Counted from the first letter of the stretch, positions 27,881-37,302 are shown. The stretch is DNA of 37,735 bases from an uncultured Corynebacterium sp. (GCF_946222835.1 NZ_CAMIHD010000016.1:1-37735); one strand, 5' to 3'. Translations and numbers: made by a program. Notes: generated from the sequence alone by a model not told the origin.

Positions 27881-30634
27881 ATGACCACCGTGTTCGGTTG
27901 GATCGCTATAGCCGCATCGATTCCGGTGTGGCTGTACTTTTTCACCCGCGTATGGGCCCTCTTTAAGTTCATCCGCTCCGGCGGACCTAGCCAGCTCAAG
28001 CGCACCGATAACCCGGGCAAGCGTTTATGGCGCGTTATTGCAGAGGTCTTTGGCCATTCCCACTTCAAGGGCAAACCTCTGGTTAATGCCGCCCACTGGC
28101 TGGTGATGGTGGGCTTCCTTTTCGGCATCCTGGTGTGGTTCGAAGCCTATATCCAAACCTTCGCACCGAATAAGGGCTGGCCGTGGCTCAGCCACTGGCC
28201 GGTCTACCACTTCGTTGAGGAAGTCTTGGGCATCGCGACAGTCCTAGGCATCGGCTCCCTCATCGGCGTGCGCCTCAAGCTTGGCGATACCGAACGCGGC
28301 AGCCGCTTCTTCAATTCCCAAACCGCCTCGGCGCGCTGGGTAGAGTTCATCGTCTTTTCTGAGGGACTCGGCATGATCTTGGTGAAGTCCACCAAGATCG
28401 CCACCTACGGCGGCGGCTCCGCCTGGGCGGATTTCTTGAGCGTCCACTTGGCCAAGCTCTTCCCCGAATCCCCGGCCCTAGTGAGCTTTTTCGCCCTGTT
28501 CAAGCTGCTATCCGGCATGCTGTTTATCGTCTTCATTTCCCGCAATTTCCAGTGGGGCGTGATGTGGCACCGCTTCACCAGCTTCTTCAATATCTTTTTC
28601 CAGCGCAATGCCACCGGTGAGAAGGCCCTGCAGTCTTTACCCACCCCGGACTTGGAAGAAGACATCACCCCGGGTAGCTGGAAAATGCTGCTGGATTCCA
28701 CCTCGTGTACCGAATGTGGCCGCTGCCAAGAACTATGCCCGGCGTGGAATACCGAAAAGCCGCTGAGCCCCAAAAAGGTCATGATGGACCTGCGTCAGGG
28801 CGCACTGGATAACTACAACCCGCATGAGGGCCTGGATGTACTGTCTATGGCCGGGGTCATCGATGATGACGTGCTGTGGTCTTGTACTAACTGCGGTGCC
28901 TGCGTGGATCAGTGCCCAACCGATATTGAACACATCGACCACATTGCGGACCTGCGCCGCTTTAAGGTGCTTGCGGAATCGGACTTCCCTTCCGAGCTCA
29001 CCGGCCTGTTTAAGAATATGGAAAACAAGGGCAATCCATGGGGCCGGAATAACTCTGAGCGCCGCGCCTGGATCGATGAGGCCCGCGCCGATGGCATCGA
29101 CGTCCCCATCATCGGTGAAGACGAGGCCGATTTCTCCGATATGGAATACCTGCTCTGGGTGGGCTGCGCTGGCGCTTATGATGACGATGGCCGCCGCACC
29201 ACTCGTGCCGTAGTGGACCTGCTGCATACCGCAGGCGTGAAGTTTGGCGTGCTGTCCACGGGTGAGACCTGTACGGGTGATCCTGCCCGCCGCGCCGGCA
29301 ACGAGTTCCTTTTCCAGATGATGGCGCAGCAAAACGTAGAGACCCTCAACAACGCCTTCGACGGCGTCCCAGAGGGCCAGCGCAAGATCATCACCACCTG
29401 CCCGCACTGCTTTAACACGATCCGCAATGAGTACCCGGACTTTGACGGGCACTTCGACGTCTTCCACCACACCCAGCTGCTCAACCGGCTGGTGCGCGAG
29501 GGCTTGCTCAAGCCGGTGCCACGCACGCCGGAAAACCGCAAGCCGATTACCTACCACGATCCTTGCTTCCTCGGCCGCCACAATAAGGTCTTCGATCCTC
29601 CGCGCGAGCTGCTCGAGGCCACCGGCGTGGAGCTGCGCGAGATGGACAAGAACCGCGACGAGGCCTTCTGCTGTGGCGCCGGCGGCGCCCGCATGTTCAT
29701 GGAGGAAAAGCTCGGCACCCGCATCAATGACTTCCGCACCGAGCAGGCCCTAGAGACCGGCGCCGAGGAAATCGCTACTGGCTGCCCCTTCTGCAATGTC
29801 ATGATGACCGGCGGCGTGAAGTCCTTGGCGCAGGATTCCACCCCCACCACCAAGGTCAATGACGTGGCGGTAATGCTGCGCAATTCCATCTCCCTCGACG
29901 AGTCCGGAACCCTCCCTGAGCCCCACCCCAAGGCGTTCCTGGCCACCCCTGTGCGCCACAAAAAGTCCGCGGGTACCAACGAAGCCCCGCTTGCCGACGC
30001 CCCCACTTCCACCACCCACACCCCGGCCGCGTCGGCACCAGCACCAGCCCCCTCCGCTCCTGCAGCACCGGCAGCACCTGCACCAAAGGCACCAGCCGCT
30101 CCAACACTGCCAAGCGCACCCACAACGCCCGCGGCCCCGGCGGCACCAACTGCGCCACAAGCTCCCCAGCCACCAGCGGCACCAGCTGCTCCCGCTGCGC
30201 CGAGCGCTCCTACCCCGCCAAGTGCTCCAGCAGCACCTGCGCCCAAGGCACCAGCAGCTCCTGCTGCGCCGAGCGCTCCTACCCCACCTAGTGCTCCAGC
30301 AGCACCTGCACCACAGGCACCAGCAGCTCCAACACCGCCTAGCGCACCTGCAACGCCTCCGGCACCGGCCGCACCAGCTGCGCCACAAGCTCCTCAAGCA
30401 CCAGCGGCACCAGCCGCTCCCGCAGCACCGAGCGCTCCTACCCCGCCAAGTGCTCCAGCAGCACCTGCACCACAGGCACCAGCCGCGCCGACGCCGCCTA
30501 CAGCGCCAGCAGCTCCGGCAGCGCCTACGCCGCCAAAGGCTGAGCCGCCAGCCGCACCGACCCCGCCAGCACCTCCGGCGGCTCCGGCACCGCCGACGTC
30601 GGAAAGCGTGCCCAAGCTACCTGAATCTGAGTAG
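27881..30634 (+). CDS. Membrane Fe-S oxidoreductase (CCG-domain, Rv0338c-like) with Pro/Ala-rich tail
   Basis: A 917-aa protein. Residues 1-225 hold several membrane helices of the nitrate-reductase-gamma/heme b type. Two ferredoxin 4Fe-4S motifs follow: CTECGRCQELCP from Cys276 and CTNCGACVDQCP from Cys335. Two CCG-type domains then carry GCAGAY and CCGAGGARMF, as in HdrD/GlpC-like proteins. From about residue 700 to the end the sequence is almost only Pro and Ala. M. tuberculosis Rv0338c, next to aspC, has the same plan, which fits the aminotransferase nearby. It presumably passes electrons between a cytosolic donor and quinone; the substrate is unknown. ATG 27881 follows AAAGGAGC. Confidence 0.9.
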   Translation: MTTVFGWIAIAASIPVWLYFFTRVWALFKFIRSGGPSQLKRTDNPGKRLWRVIAEVFGHSHFKGKPLVNAAHWLVMVGFLFGILVWFEAYIQTFAPNKGWPWLSHWPVYHFVEEVLGIATVLGIGSLIGVRLKLGDTERGSRFFNSQTASARWVEFIVFSEGLGMILVKSTKIATYGGGSAWADFLSVHLAKLFPESPALVSFFALFKLLSGMLFIVFISRNFQWGVMWHRFTSFFNIFFQRNATGEKALQSLPTPDLEEDITPGSWKMLLDSTSCTECGRCQELCPAWNTEKPLSPKKVMMDLRQGALDNYNPHEGLDVLSMAGVIDDDVLWSCTNCGACVDQCPTDIEHIDHIADLRRFKVLAESDFPSELTGLFKNMENKGNPWGRNNSERRAWIDEARADGIDVPIIGEDEADFSDMEYLLWVGCAGAYDDDGRRTTRAVVDLLHTAGVKFGVLSTGETCTGDPARRAGNEFLFQMMAQQNVETLNNAFDGVPEGQRKIITTCPHCFNTIRNEYPDFDGHFDVFHHTQLLNRLVREGLLKPVPRTPENRKPITYHDPCFLGRHNKVFDPPRELLEATGVELREMDKNRDEAFCCGAGGARMFMEEKLGTRINDFRTEQALETGAEEIATGCPFCNVMMTGGVKSLAQDSTPTTKVNDVAVMLRNSISLDESGTLPEPHPKAFLATPVRHKKSAGTNEAPLADAPTSTTHTPAASAPAPAPSAPAAPAAPAPKAPAAPTLPSAPTTPAAPAAPTAPQAPQPPAAPAAPAAPSAPTPPSAPAAPAPKAPAAPAAPSAPTPPSAPAAPAPQAPAAPTPPSAPATPPAPAAPAAPQAPQAPAAPAAPAAPSAPTPPSAPAAPAPQAPAAPTPPTAPAAPAAPTPPKAEPPAAPTPPAPPAAPAPPTSESVPKLPESE
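29980..30630 (+). repeat. Low-complexity Pro/Ala-coding repeat tract
   Basis: About 650 bases coding for APAAPTPPSAP-like repeats. A unit of roughly 35-45 bases (GCTCCTACCCC...AGTGCTCCAGCAGC) recurs near 30205, 30277 and 30433 with few changes, which points to expansion by slippage or recombination. The opposite strand gives long artefact frames rich in Gly/Ala. Confidence 0.8.
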
Positions 30635-30668
30635 GCACGCAGGGGCATTGGTGCGTACGCTGTAGTCC

Positions 30669-31946
30669 ATGCATTTTAATGCGGGACTCCCCACCGATGC
30701 CCTGCTGCTGGCGGCAGGCGCAACCGAAAATACAAATTCCCTCGTTTCTTTCGCCTGGATTATGGCCGCGGCTCTACTCGCGCCGCTGGTCTCTTATATG
30801 TTGGGCTACCGCCTGCCGTCGGTGGCCCTCTTGCTGATTTTCGGCATGATTATTGGTCCTTCCGTACTCGACCTCGCGGCCGAGGACGAAGGCATCGCAA
30901 TGCTCAAGGAGCTCGGCGTGGGCGCGCTGTTCCTCCTCGCGGGCTTTGAGATTCAAATCTCTACCCTCAAAACCAAAGAAGCCGGAACGGCACTATCTAC
31001 CTGGATTATCTGTGCCCTCGCCTGTGGCGTGGGCGCCTACTTCTTGGTGGATAACGTGCCAGGTGCCATCGTCGTCGCCTTGGCGCTGACATCAACGGCG
31101 TTGGGCACGCTCACGCCGATGCTGAAACAGGACCGCATTCTGGGCACCAAGGTGGGCAACTCCGTGATGATTCACGGTGCCATTGGTGAGGTCGCCCCCA
31201 TTACCGCAATGGCGCTACTGCTGGGTACTCGTTCCACGCTGACGACGATGATCATTTTGTTGTTCTTCATCATCATCGCCGTTGCCGTCGCCGTCATGCC
31301 AGCGGCCATCGCCTCGGCCATCCCTTGGGTGAAGACCGCCTTTATCTCCGGTGCGGGCTCCACCAACCAAACGATCCTGCGCCTTATCATCCTAATTCTG
31401 GCCATCCTCATGGCGGTTACGGCAGTCTTTGAACTCGATATCGTGCTCGGCGCCTTTGCCGCTGGCATTATTTTGAACCGCATCATCCCGGATGAGTTCC
31501 ACCGCCGCCTAGAGCACCGCCTCGATGTGGTGTTTTATTCCATGCTCATCCCAGTTTTCTTTGTGGTCTCCGGCATGAGCATTAGCTGGGATACCATTGC
31601 CAATAATCCGTGGAAGGTGCTGGGCATTCCAGCCCTCATTCTGGTGACGCGTGGTCTACCGGTCTTCCTGCGCGAAAATGTAGCGCATACCGGATCCGAT
31701 ATTGAAACCATCCGCGAGCGCCTCCAAGTCGGTTTGTATTCCGCTACCGGTCTGCCGATCATCGTGGCGGTGACCACCTTGGCGGTGAACTCCAAGATTA
31801 TGGAACCCGAAAATGCCTCCATCTTTGTCTCCGGCGGCGCACTTACCGTCGCTCTCTTCCCATTCCTCGCCAGCTTGGTGGGCGGCAAGAAGCAGCCCGA
31901 GAAGAAAGACGAGGCGAACCCTACCGCTGAGCCCAAGGACCTATAG
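30669..31946 (+). CDS. Cation:proton antiporter (CPA2 family)
   Basis: A 425-aa integral membrane protein with about twelve hydrophobic helices across residues 25-405 and a charged Lys/Glu tail. PSVALLLIFGMIIGPSVLDL, LGVGALFLLAGFEI and FAAGIILNRIIP are typical of Na+/H+ and K+/H+ exchangers of the KefB/CPA2 type (Na_H_Exchanger family). The transported cation cannot be told; there is no TrkA-N regulatory domain. ATG 30669 starts 34 bases after the Fe-S oxidoreductase gene, without a clear ribosome binding site. Confidence 0.88.
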   Translation: MHFNAGLPTDALLLAAGATENTNSLVSFAWIMAAALLAPLVSYMLGYRLPSVALLLIFGMIIGPSVLDLAAEDEGIAMLKELGVGALFLLAGFEIQISTLKTKEAGTALSTWIICALACGVGAYFLVDNVPGAIVVALALTSTALGTLTPMLKQDRILGTKVGNSVMIHGAIGEVAPITAMALLLGTRSTLTTMIILLFFIIIAVAVAVMPAAIASAIPWVKTAFISGAGSTNQTILRLIILILAILMAVTAVFELDIVLGAFAAGIILNRIIPDEFHRRLEHRLDVVFYSMLIPVFFVVSGMSISWDTIANNPWKVLGIPALILVTRGLPVFLRENVAHTGSDIETIRERLQVGLYSATGLPIIVAVTTLAVNSKIMEPENASIFVSGGALTVALFPFLASLVGGKKQPEKKDEANPTAEPKDL

Positions 31947-32003
31947 GCAGCGTTCGCTAAGAGCACGCCCCTAGCAGGGAGGAAATTTCCTAGACTGGGA
32001 AGC

Positions 32004-32645
32004 GTGAGTAATAGCTTTGGTTCTTCCCCTATCAATCGGACGATGCGCCTGTCCGATTCTGAGCGCAACGATGCCATCAATGACCTCGCCCGCGCCGTGG
32101 GTGAAGGCCGGTTAACCATGGAGGAGTTCGAAGACCGCTCGGACGACGTCATGCGCGCCCACACCCACCAAGACCTCGTGCCCGTCTTTCAAGACATTCC
32201 GGCGCGTGGTTCCCACGAGGTCAAGGTCTATTCCCGCGGTGAGGTCACGCGCGCCCATAATGCGGGCAAGAAGCCAAAGTTTGCGACCGCACTTTCCGGC
32301 TCGGTGCTGCTTGCTGTTGCCAGCCCAACGCTTATCGTGATGAGCGCGACCTTAAGCAGCCCATGGCTTTTGCTGGGAGGCGCGGTAGCAGCCGCACTCA
32401 TCCCTATCCTGTGGATTCTGCTCTACGTTGCCAAGGTGGGCCCTTCCTCGTGGCACGCCCCGTCCGTGCGCCAAATTGAAAAGGAGCAATTGCGCGAGAT
32501 TCGCGCGCTCACGGCGCATGAGCGCGCACAGCAAAAAATGATCGAAGAAAAGATGTGGGCCGATCGCCGCATGCAAGCCGGCGAAATTACCGGACAGGCT
32601 ATGGATCTGGCCAAGCGCAAATTCAGCGAGTGGAATAAAAAATAG
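32004..32645 (+). CDS. DUF1707 domain protein with two membrane helices
   Basis: A 213-aa protein. Residues 14-65 are a DUF1707 domain (MRLSDSERNDAINDLARAVGEGRLTMEEF in two parts, then DRSDDVMRAHTHQDL), an SHOCT-like short helical domain common in actinobacteria. Two hydrophobic segments follow (about 95-115 and 118-140), then a long charged helix likely to form a coiled coil (150-213). The start GTG 32004 has GGGA five bases upstream; ATG 32043 is an alternative. Function unknown, probably a membrane-associated regulator or scaffold. Confidence 0.82.
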   Translation: MSNSFGSSPINRTMRLSDSERNDAINDLARAVGEGRLTMEEFEDRSDDVMRAHTHQDLVPVFQDIPARGSHEVKVYSRGEVTRAHNAGKKPKFATALSGSVLLAVASPTLIVMSATLSSPWLLLGGAVAAALIPILWILLYVAKVGPSSWHAPSVRQIEKEQLREIRALTAHERAQQKMIEEKMWADRRMQAGEITGQAMDLAKRKFSEWNKK

Positions 32646-32687
32646 TCATTGCCGCTGTTAAAGCGTTTTGTGTGGCTGTGATCGTGG

Positions 32688-32693
32688 CACAAT
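32688..32693 (+). promoter_or_regulatory. -10 element of a leaderless aminotransferase transcript
   Basis: CACAAT ends six bases before ATG 32700, and there is no Shine-Dalgarno sequence, so the transcript should begin at the start codon. Confidence 0.45.
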
Positions 32694-32699
32694 ATTCCC

Positions 32700-33929
32700 A
32701 TGACTTCTCCGAAACACCGCATCTTTGACCAGTCCGACAAACTCAAGGGCGTCGCGTATGACATTCGCGGCGAGGTCTCTGCGGAAGCGGAACGCATGGA
32801 GCTCGATGGGCACACCATCTTGAAACTCAACACCGGTAACCCAGCCGTCTTCGGCTTCGAGGCTCCCGATGTCATCATGCGCGATATGATCGCTGCCCTG
32901 CCTACTTCCCAGGGCTATTCCACCTCCAAAGGAATCATTTCTGCTCGTCGGTCCATTGTTACCCGCTACGAGCTTGAAGATTTTCCGCCCTTTGATATCA
33001 ACGATGTCTTCTTGGGCAATGGCGTCTCCGAGCTCATCAGCATGACCACCCAGGCGCTGCTCAATAATGGCGATGAGGTTCTCATCCCGGCGCCGGACTA
33101 TCCACTGTGGACGGCAGCTACTTCCCTGGCGGGCGGCACCCCAGTGCACTACCTGTGCGATGAGGAGGACGACTGGAACCCATCGATCGAGGACATCGAG
33201 TCCAAGATCACGGATAAGACCAAGGCCATTGTGGTCATCAACCCGAATAACCCTACGGGTGCTGTCTACTCGCGCGAAGTTTTGCAGAAGATTGTCAACA
33301 TCGCCCGCGAGCATAACCTGCTCATCTTGGCCGATGAGATCTATGACCGCATTCTTTACGACGGCGCGCAGCACATCTCCATTGCTTCGCTCGCCCCAGA
33401 CCTGCTCACCATCACTTTTAATGGCTTGTCCAAGGCTTACCGCGTGTGTGGTTACCGCGCTGGTTGGATGGTGCTCACCGGCCCTAAGCACCACGCCCGT
33501 GGCTTCATCGAGGGACTGGAGCTCCTAGCCGGAACGCGCCTGTGCCCGAACGTCCCAGCGCAGCACGCTATCCAGGTGGCGCTAGGTGGCCGGCAGTCCA
33601 TCTACGAGCTCACCGGTACCGGCGGGCGCCTTTTGCGCCAACGCAATATTGCCTATGAAAAGCTCAACGAGATTCCGGGCGTTTCTGCGGTAAAGCCAAT
33701 GGGCTCGCTCTATCTCTTCCCTCGCTTGGATCCGAACGTGTATGAGATCCATGATGATGCCAAACTCATGCTGGATATTTTGAAGGCAGAAAAGATCCTC
33801 ATGGTGCAAGGCACCGGCTTTAACTGGCCGAACCCGGATCACTTCCGCGTGGTGACGCTGCCGTGGGCATCCCAAATCGAAAACGCCATTGAGCGCCTAG
33901 GTAACTTCCTAGTGAGCTACAAGCAGTAG
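32700..33929 (+). CDS. alaT: Pyridoxal-phosphate aminotransferase (AspC/AlaT type)
   Basis: A 409-aa class I aminotransferase. Visible are NPNNPTG (181-187), Asp212 in ADEIYD, the Schiff-base Lys245 in GLSKAYRVCGYRAGW and a C-terminal substrate Arg region (DHFRVVTLPW). The N-terminus lacks any signal. Corynebacterial AlaT transfers the amino group from alanine to 2-oxoglutarate, and the M. tuberculosis relative is called AspC; substrate choice cannot be read here, so the symbol is tentative. Next to the Fe-S oxidoreductase block, as in mycobacteria. ATG 32700 is preceded by a -10 box and no ribosome binding site, so it is probably leaderless. Confidence 0.88.
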   Translation: MTSPKHRIFDQSDKLKGVAYDIRGEVSAEAERMELDGHTILKLNTGNPAVFGFEAPDVIMRDMIAALPTSQGYSTSKGIISARRSIVTRYELEDFPPFDINDVFLGNGVSELISMTTQALLNNGDEVLIPAPDYPLWTAATSLAGGTPVHYLCDEEDDWNPSIEDIESKITDKTKAIVVINPNNPTGAVYSREVLQKIVNIAREHNLLILADEIYDRILYDGAQHISIASLAPDLLTITFNGLSKAYRVCGYRAGWMVLTGPKHHARGFIEGLELLAGTRLCPNVPAQHAIQVALGGRQSIYELTGTGGRLLRQRNIAYEKLNEIPGVSAVKPMGSLYLFPRLDPNVYEIHDDAKLMLDILKAEKILMVQGTGFNWPNPDHFRVVTLPWASQIENAIERLGNFLVSYKQ

Positions 33930-33977
33930 TTTCCCGCCAGTTGCTAATGATAGTGATAATCCATAACAATATGGTGC

Positions 33978-35237
33978 ATGGGAAGACATTCTGCGGGACC
34001 TAAATCTCAGCCGACCCCTAGTTCATGGCGTCGGCTCTCTGCTTCGATAACTCAGCATCCATGGCGATTAACTTTGCTCGGTGTGCTCGTCACAGCGCTT
34101 ATTGCCACCATTGCGGGCATGGCATTGCTGTGGCCTCAGAGTCCAGCCTCCGAGCACACCTCCACTGATTTTCAGCAAACCTATGCCCTCAACCACCCAC
34201 AGGTCGAGGGCACGGTCGATACGACAGACCACTCGGCTTGCCAATCGGAACTTACTGGGCAGGCCTTCGATACGCCGCCACTTATTCCTGGGACTGAGGA
34301 AGTGCAGTGCGACCGTGCCCTAGTCAACATCACCTCCGGCGAGGACGAAGGACGCATGACCCAATTGGTCACCTACGGCAATGCCGGCGATCCGCAGCTT
34401 AAACCGGGCGACAACATTGTTCTTTCCAAGGCTAATGACCCTTCCGGTGCTGTGTCCTATGCTTTCGCTGATTATCAGCGCACCGGAAACCTAGCTCTGT
34501 GGGCAGTTATCGTGGCCGTCGTCATTATCGCTTTTGCGGCCTGGCATGGCGTGCGCGCCCTTATCGGCTTGGCGCTCAGCCTCGGCGTGATCTTTGCGTT
34601 CCTCGTCCCCGCTCTTATCGACGCCCATAACCCCCTCTGGTCCGCCCTTGTCGCCTGTTCCGCCATCATTCTGTTCGCCGTTCCTCTTGTCCACGGCCTG
34701 AATTGGAAATCGGCATCGGCGGTGGGCGGCTCCCTTATCGCTCTCATTCTTGCAGCAGCGTTAGCGTGGGCCGCTATCGATAGTTCACAGCTACAAGGCT
34801 ACAGTTCCGAGGACAACCTGAAGCTACTTCTTTATATGCCCAACGTGTCCATCGTGGGCGTGCTCTTATGCGGTTTTGTGGTCGGTGCCTTGGGCAGCCT
34901 TGCCGACGTCGCCGTGGCCCAAGCATCCACCATTACCGAACTCCACGGAGCGGACCCTGATGCCCGTCCTTCACAGCTTTTCCTCTCCGCAATGAAGGTG
35001 GGCCGCGACCATATTGCCTCAATGGTTTATACGCTAATTCTGACCTATACCGGTGCGACCTTGCCACTGCTCATGCTGATCACCGCAGCGGAGCGCCCCG
35101 CAGGCCAGATTTTAAGCAGCGATCTCGTCGCAACGGAGCTGCTGCGTTCCGGAGTAGGTGCGATGGCATTGACCCTCGCGGTTCCCATCACTACAGCCAT
35201 TGCAGCTTTCACAGTGCCACAGCGCGCACAAGTTTAG
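33978..35237 (+). CDS. YibE/F-like membrane protein
   Basis: A 419-aa membrane protein of the YibE/F family. A first helix at about 30-52 is followed by an outside domain (about 55-160) with two Cys (CQSELTG and VQCDRAL). Six or seven helices then follow (LALWAVIVAVVIIAFAAW onwards), with YMPNVSIVGVLLCGFVVGALGSLADVAVAQAST as the family's conserved region. Proposed to be a transporter or exporter, but the substrate is unknown. ATG 33978 is preceded by CAATAT, possibly a -10 box of a leaderless message. It ends before a perfect terminator shared with the convergent udgA. Confidence 0.88.
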   Translation: MGRHSAGPKSQPTPSSWRRLSASITQHPWRLTLLGVLVTALIATIAGMALLWPQSPASEHTSTDFQQTYALNHPQVEGTVDTTDHSACQSELTGQAFDTPPLIPGTEEVQCDRALVNITSGEDEGRMTQLVTYGNAGDPQLKPGDNIVLSKANDPSGAVSYAFADYQRTGNLALWAVIVAVVIIAFAAWHGVRALIGLALSLGVIFAFLVPALIDAHNPLWSALVACSAIILFAVPLVHGLNWKSASAVGGSLIALILAAALAWAAIDSSQLQGYSSEDNLKLLLYMPNVSIVGVLLCGFVVGALGSLADVAVAQASTITELHGADPDARPSQLFLSAMKVGRDHIASMVYTLILTYTGATLPLLMLITAAERPAGQILSSDLVATELLRSGVGAMALTLAVPITTAIAAFTVPQRAQV

Positions 35238-35250
35238 GGCCCTTATGCAG

Positions 35251-35287
35251 AAGGCTGAGCAGCGCAATAATCACGCTGCTCAGCCTT
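35251..35287. terminator. Bidirectional terminator between yibE/F-like gene and udgA
   Basis: A perfect 14-bp stem (35251-35264 / 35274-35287) with a nine-base loop, A-A at one end and T-T-T at the other. It serves two convergent genes. Confidence 0.85.
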
Positions 35288-35308
35288 TGTATCTCAGATG
35301 TAGAGGAC

Positions 35309-36631
35309 CTAGAGGGTGCGCCCCAAGGCATCGACCTTCCAGCCCGCCTGTTGCCAGTCTGCAACAGGCAGCACATTGCGGCCATCGATAATGTGCTTAT
35401 TGTCCACGAGCTGGCCCGCTTGCTGCGGATCCAATTCCTTGAACTGCTTCCACTCGGTTGCCAGAATAACTAGCTCAGCCTCGCGCAGGGCATTGTCAGT
35501 GTCCGCGGCGTAATCCAAGGTGGGGAATACCTTCTTCGCGTTGTCCATGCCTTCTGGGTCATAGACGGTTACTGCCGCGCCAGCCAGCGACAGGGAACCG
35601 GCTACAGCAAGGGCGGGCGAATCGCGCACGTCATCGGAATTCGGCTTAAACGCGCAACCCAATACGGTCACGCGGTGGCCAAGCAGGGAGCCATTGAAGG
35701 CTTCCTTGGCAAGGTCCACCACGCGGTCACGGCGGCGCATATTGATAGCATCCACCTCACGCAGGAAGGTCAGCGCCTGGTCGGCGCCAAGCTCGCCAGC
35801 GCGGGCCATGAAGGCGCGAATGTCCTTGGGCAGGCAACCGCCACCAAAGCCGAGGCCGGCGCCAAGGAACTTGCGGCCGATGCGTTCGTCGAGCCCAATG
35901 GCGTCAGCAAGAGCGGTAACGTCCGCGCCTGCAATCTCGCAGATCTCAGAAACGGCGTTGATAAAGGAAATCTTGGTGGCTAGGAACGCATTAGCGGAGA
36001 CCTTGACCAGCTCGGCGGTCTGCCAATCCGTCACGATGAATGGGGTGTCCTGCGCTAGCGGCTGAGCATAAACCTCGCGCGCTACCTCTTCGGCACGGCT
36101 TTCGCCCTCGCGCACACCGAGAACGATGCGGTCTGGGGTGATGGTGTCCTTAACGGCGTAGCCCTCACGCAGAAACTCCGGGTTCCACGCGATTTCCACG
36201 GTGGTGCCTTCTGGGGCAAGCTCATTGGCCAGCTCTTGGAGCTCTGCAGCCGTTCCCACCGGAACGGTGGACTTACCAAAGATGATGTGATCACCCTTGA
36301 GCTTGGGCACCAGATCCGTGATGACGGCCTTCACGTAGGTCATATCCGCTGCGTAGGAACCGCGGCGCTGCGGGGTACCTACGCCCAAAAAGTGCAGGTT
36401 GCCGAACGCGGCTGCTTCTTCATAGTCCGTGCTGAAGTCGAGGCGGCCGGCCTCGATATTGCGCTCGAGAACCTCCGGCAGGCCCGGTTCAAAGAACGGA
36501 ACCTTGCCCGATTTAAGAGCGGAAATTTTATTGTCATCTACGTCCACGCCTAGTACTTCATGGCCGAGCTCGGCCATGCAGGCAGCATGGGTTGCACCCA
36601 AGTATCCGGTGCCGATTACAGTCATACGCAT
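35309..36631 (-). CDS. udgA: UDP-glucose 6-dehydrogenase
   Basis: A 440-aa NAD-dependent enzyme that oxidises UDP-glucose to UDP-glucuronate, a precursor of envelope polysaccharides. The Rossmann motif GTGYLG is at 7-12, the catalytic Cys266 in GFGGGCLPKD and Lys213 and Asn217-type residues in LVKVSANAFLATK. The C-terminal domain (about 315-440) is complete. ATG 36631 (MRMTVIGTGYLG) agrees with the mycobacterial homologue; ATG 36625 is two codons later. It lies 42 bases after dcd on the same strand, as in other Mycobacteriales. Confidence 0.96.
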   Translation of the reverse strand: MRMTVIGTGYLGATHAACMAELGHEVLGVDVDDNKISALKSGKVPFFEPGLPEVLERNIEAGRLDFSTDYEEAAAFGNLHFLGVGTPQRRGSYAADMTYVKAVITDLVPKLKGDHIIFGKSTVPVGTAAELQELANELAPEGTTVEIAWNPEFLREGYAVKDTITPDRIVLGVREGESRAEEVAREVYAQPLAQDTPFIVTDWQTAELVKVSANAFLATKISFINAVSEICEIAGADVTALADAIGLDERIGRKFLGAGLGFGGGCLPKDIRAFMARAGELGADQALTFLREVDAINMRRRDRVVDLAKEAFNGSLLGHRVTVLGCAFKPNSDDVRDSPALAVAGSLSLAGAAVTVYDPEGMDNAKKVFPTLDYAADTDNALREAELVILATEWKQFKELDPQQAGQLVDNKHIIDGRNVLPVADWQQAGWKVDALGRTL

Positions 36632-36673
36632 AAAGCCCCATAGTAGAGGCTCTATGTGAATGCCGGTTTAAGC

Positions 36674-37237
36674 CTATCGAAAATTCAGGTAAGACTTCGA
36701 TGGCGTCGGGCCGCGCTGGCCCTGGTACTTCGACCCCAGCGAGCCGGTGCCATATGGGCTTTCCGCTGGTGAAGTCATCTTGAAGATAGCCAGCTGACCC
36801 ACCTTCATGCCCGGCCACAGGGCGATGGGCAGGTTGGCGGTATTAGAAAGCTCGAGCGTGATGTGTCCGGAAAAGCCTGGGTCAATAAAGCCCGCGGTGG
36901 AGTGGGTCAACAATCCTAAACGGCCGAGGGAAGACTTGCCTTCCAAGCGGCCGGCCAAGTCTGCCGGCAGGGTGAATTTTTCCAGCGTGGCGCCGAGCAC
37001 GAACTCGCCTGGGTGCAGGATGAAGGACTGATCTTCTTCTACCTCCACCAAGGTGGTGAGGTCCGGCATTTCCTCTTTGGGGTCAATATGCGTGTACCGC
37101 GAGTTATTGAAGACTCGGAAATACTTATCCAGGCGCACATCTACGGACGAGGGCTGGATAAGTTCGCTGTCGAAGGGCTCGATGCCCAGTTCTTCGGCGT
37201 CAATGGCGGCACGGATATCACGATCTGAAAGAAGCAC
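36674..37237 (-). CDS. dcd: dCTP deaminase (probably bifunctional, dCTP to dUMP)
   Basis: A 187-aa trimeric nucleotide enzyme. Conserved segments are LLSDRDIRAAI, QPSSVDVRLD, HPGEFVLGATLE, EGKSSLGRLGL, HSTAGFIDPGF and GQRGPTPSKSY. Mycobacterial Dcd makes dUMP directly (deaminase plus diphosphatase); this sequence is very similar, so the same is likely. I chose GTG 37237 because it gives the family length (187-190). The frame continues upstream to ATG 37255 (six more codons) and into the promoter. Only GGGG precedes the GTG. A -10 box at 37270-37275 overlaps that of the divergent tRNA gene. Confidence 0.93.
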   Translation of the reverse strand: MLLSDRDIRAAIDAEELGIEPFDSELIQPSSVDVRLDKYFRVFNNSRYTHIDPKEEMPDLTTLVEVEEDQSFILHPGEFVLGATLEKFTLPADLAGRLEGKSSLGRLGLLTHSTAGFIDPGFSGHITLELSNTANLPIALWPGMKVGQLAIFKMTSPAESPYGTGSLGSKYQGQRGPTPSKSYLNFR

Positions 37238-37269
37238 GGCCCCAATTCTACTCATGCCGAAGGCCGCGG

Positions 37270-37277
37270 TGTATAGT
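37270..37277. promoter_or_regulatory. Overlapping divergent -10 boxes for dcd and tRNA-Gly
   Basis: On the plus strand TATAGT (37272-37277) points to the tRNA gene. On the minus strand TATACA (37270-37275) points to dcd. The two hexamers share four base pairs, so polymerase should not be able to use both at once. Confidence 0.5.
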
Positions 37278-37302
37278 AGGCCGGAGCGTGCAAGCGCGCA
37301 GT

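Noticed and set aside
29551..30648. Gly/Ala-rich and Cys/Trp-rich frames on the minus strand opposite the Pro/Ala tail
   Set aside because: Artefacts of the repeat tract read backwards.
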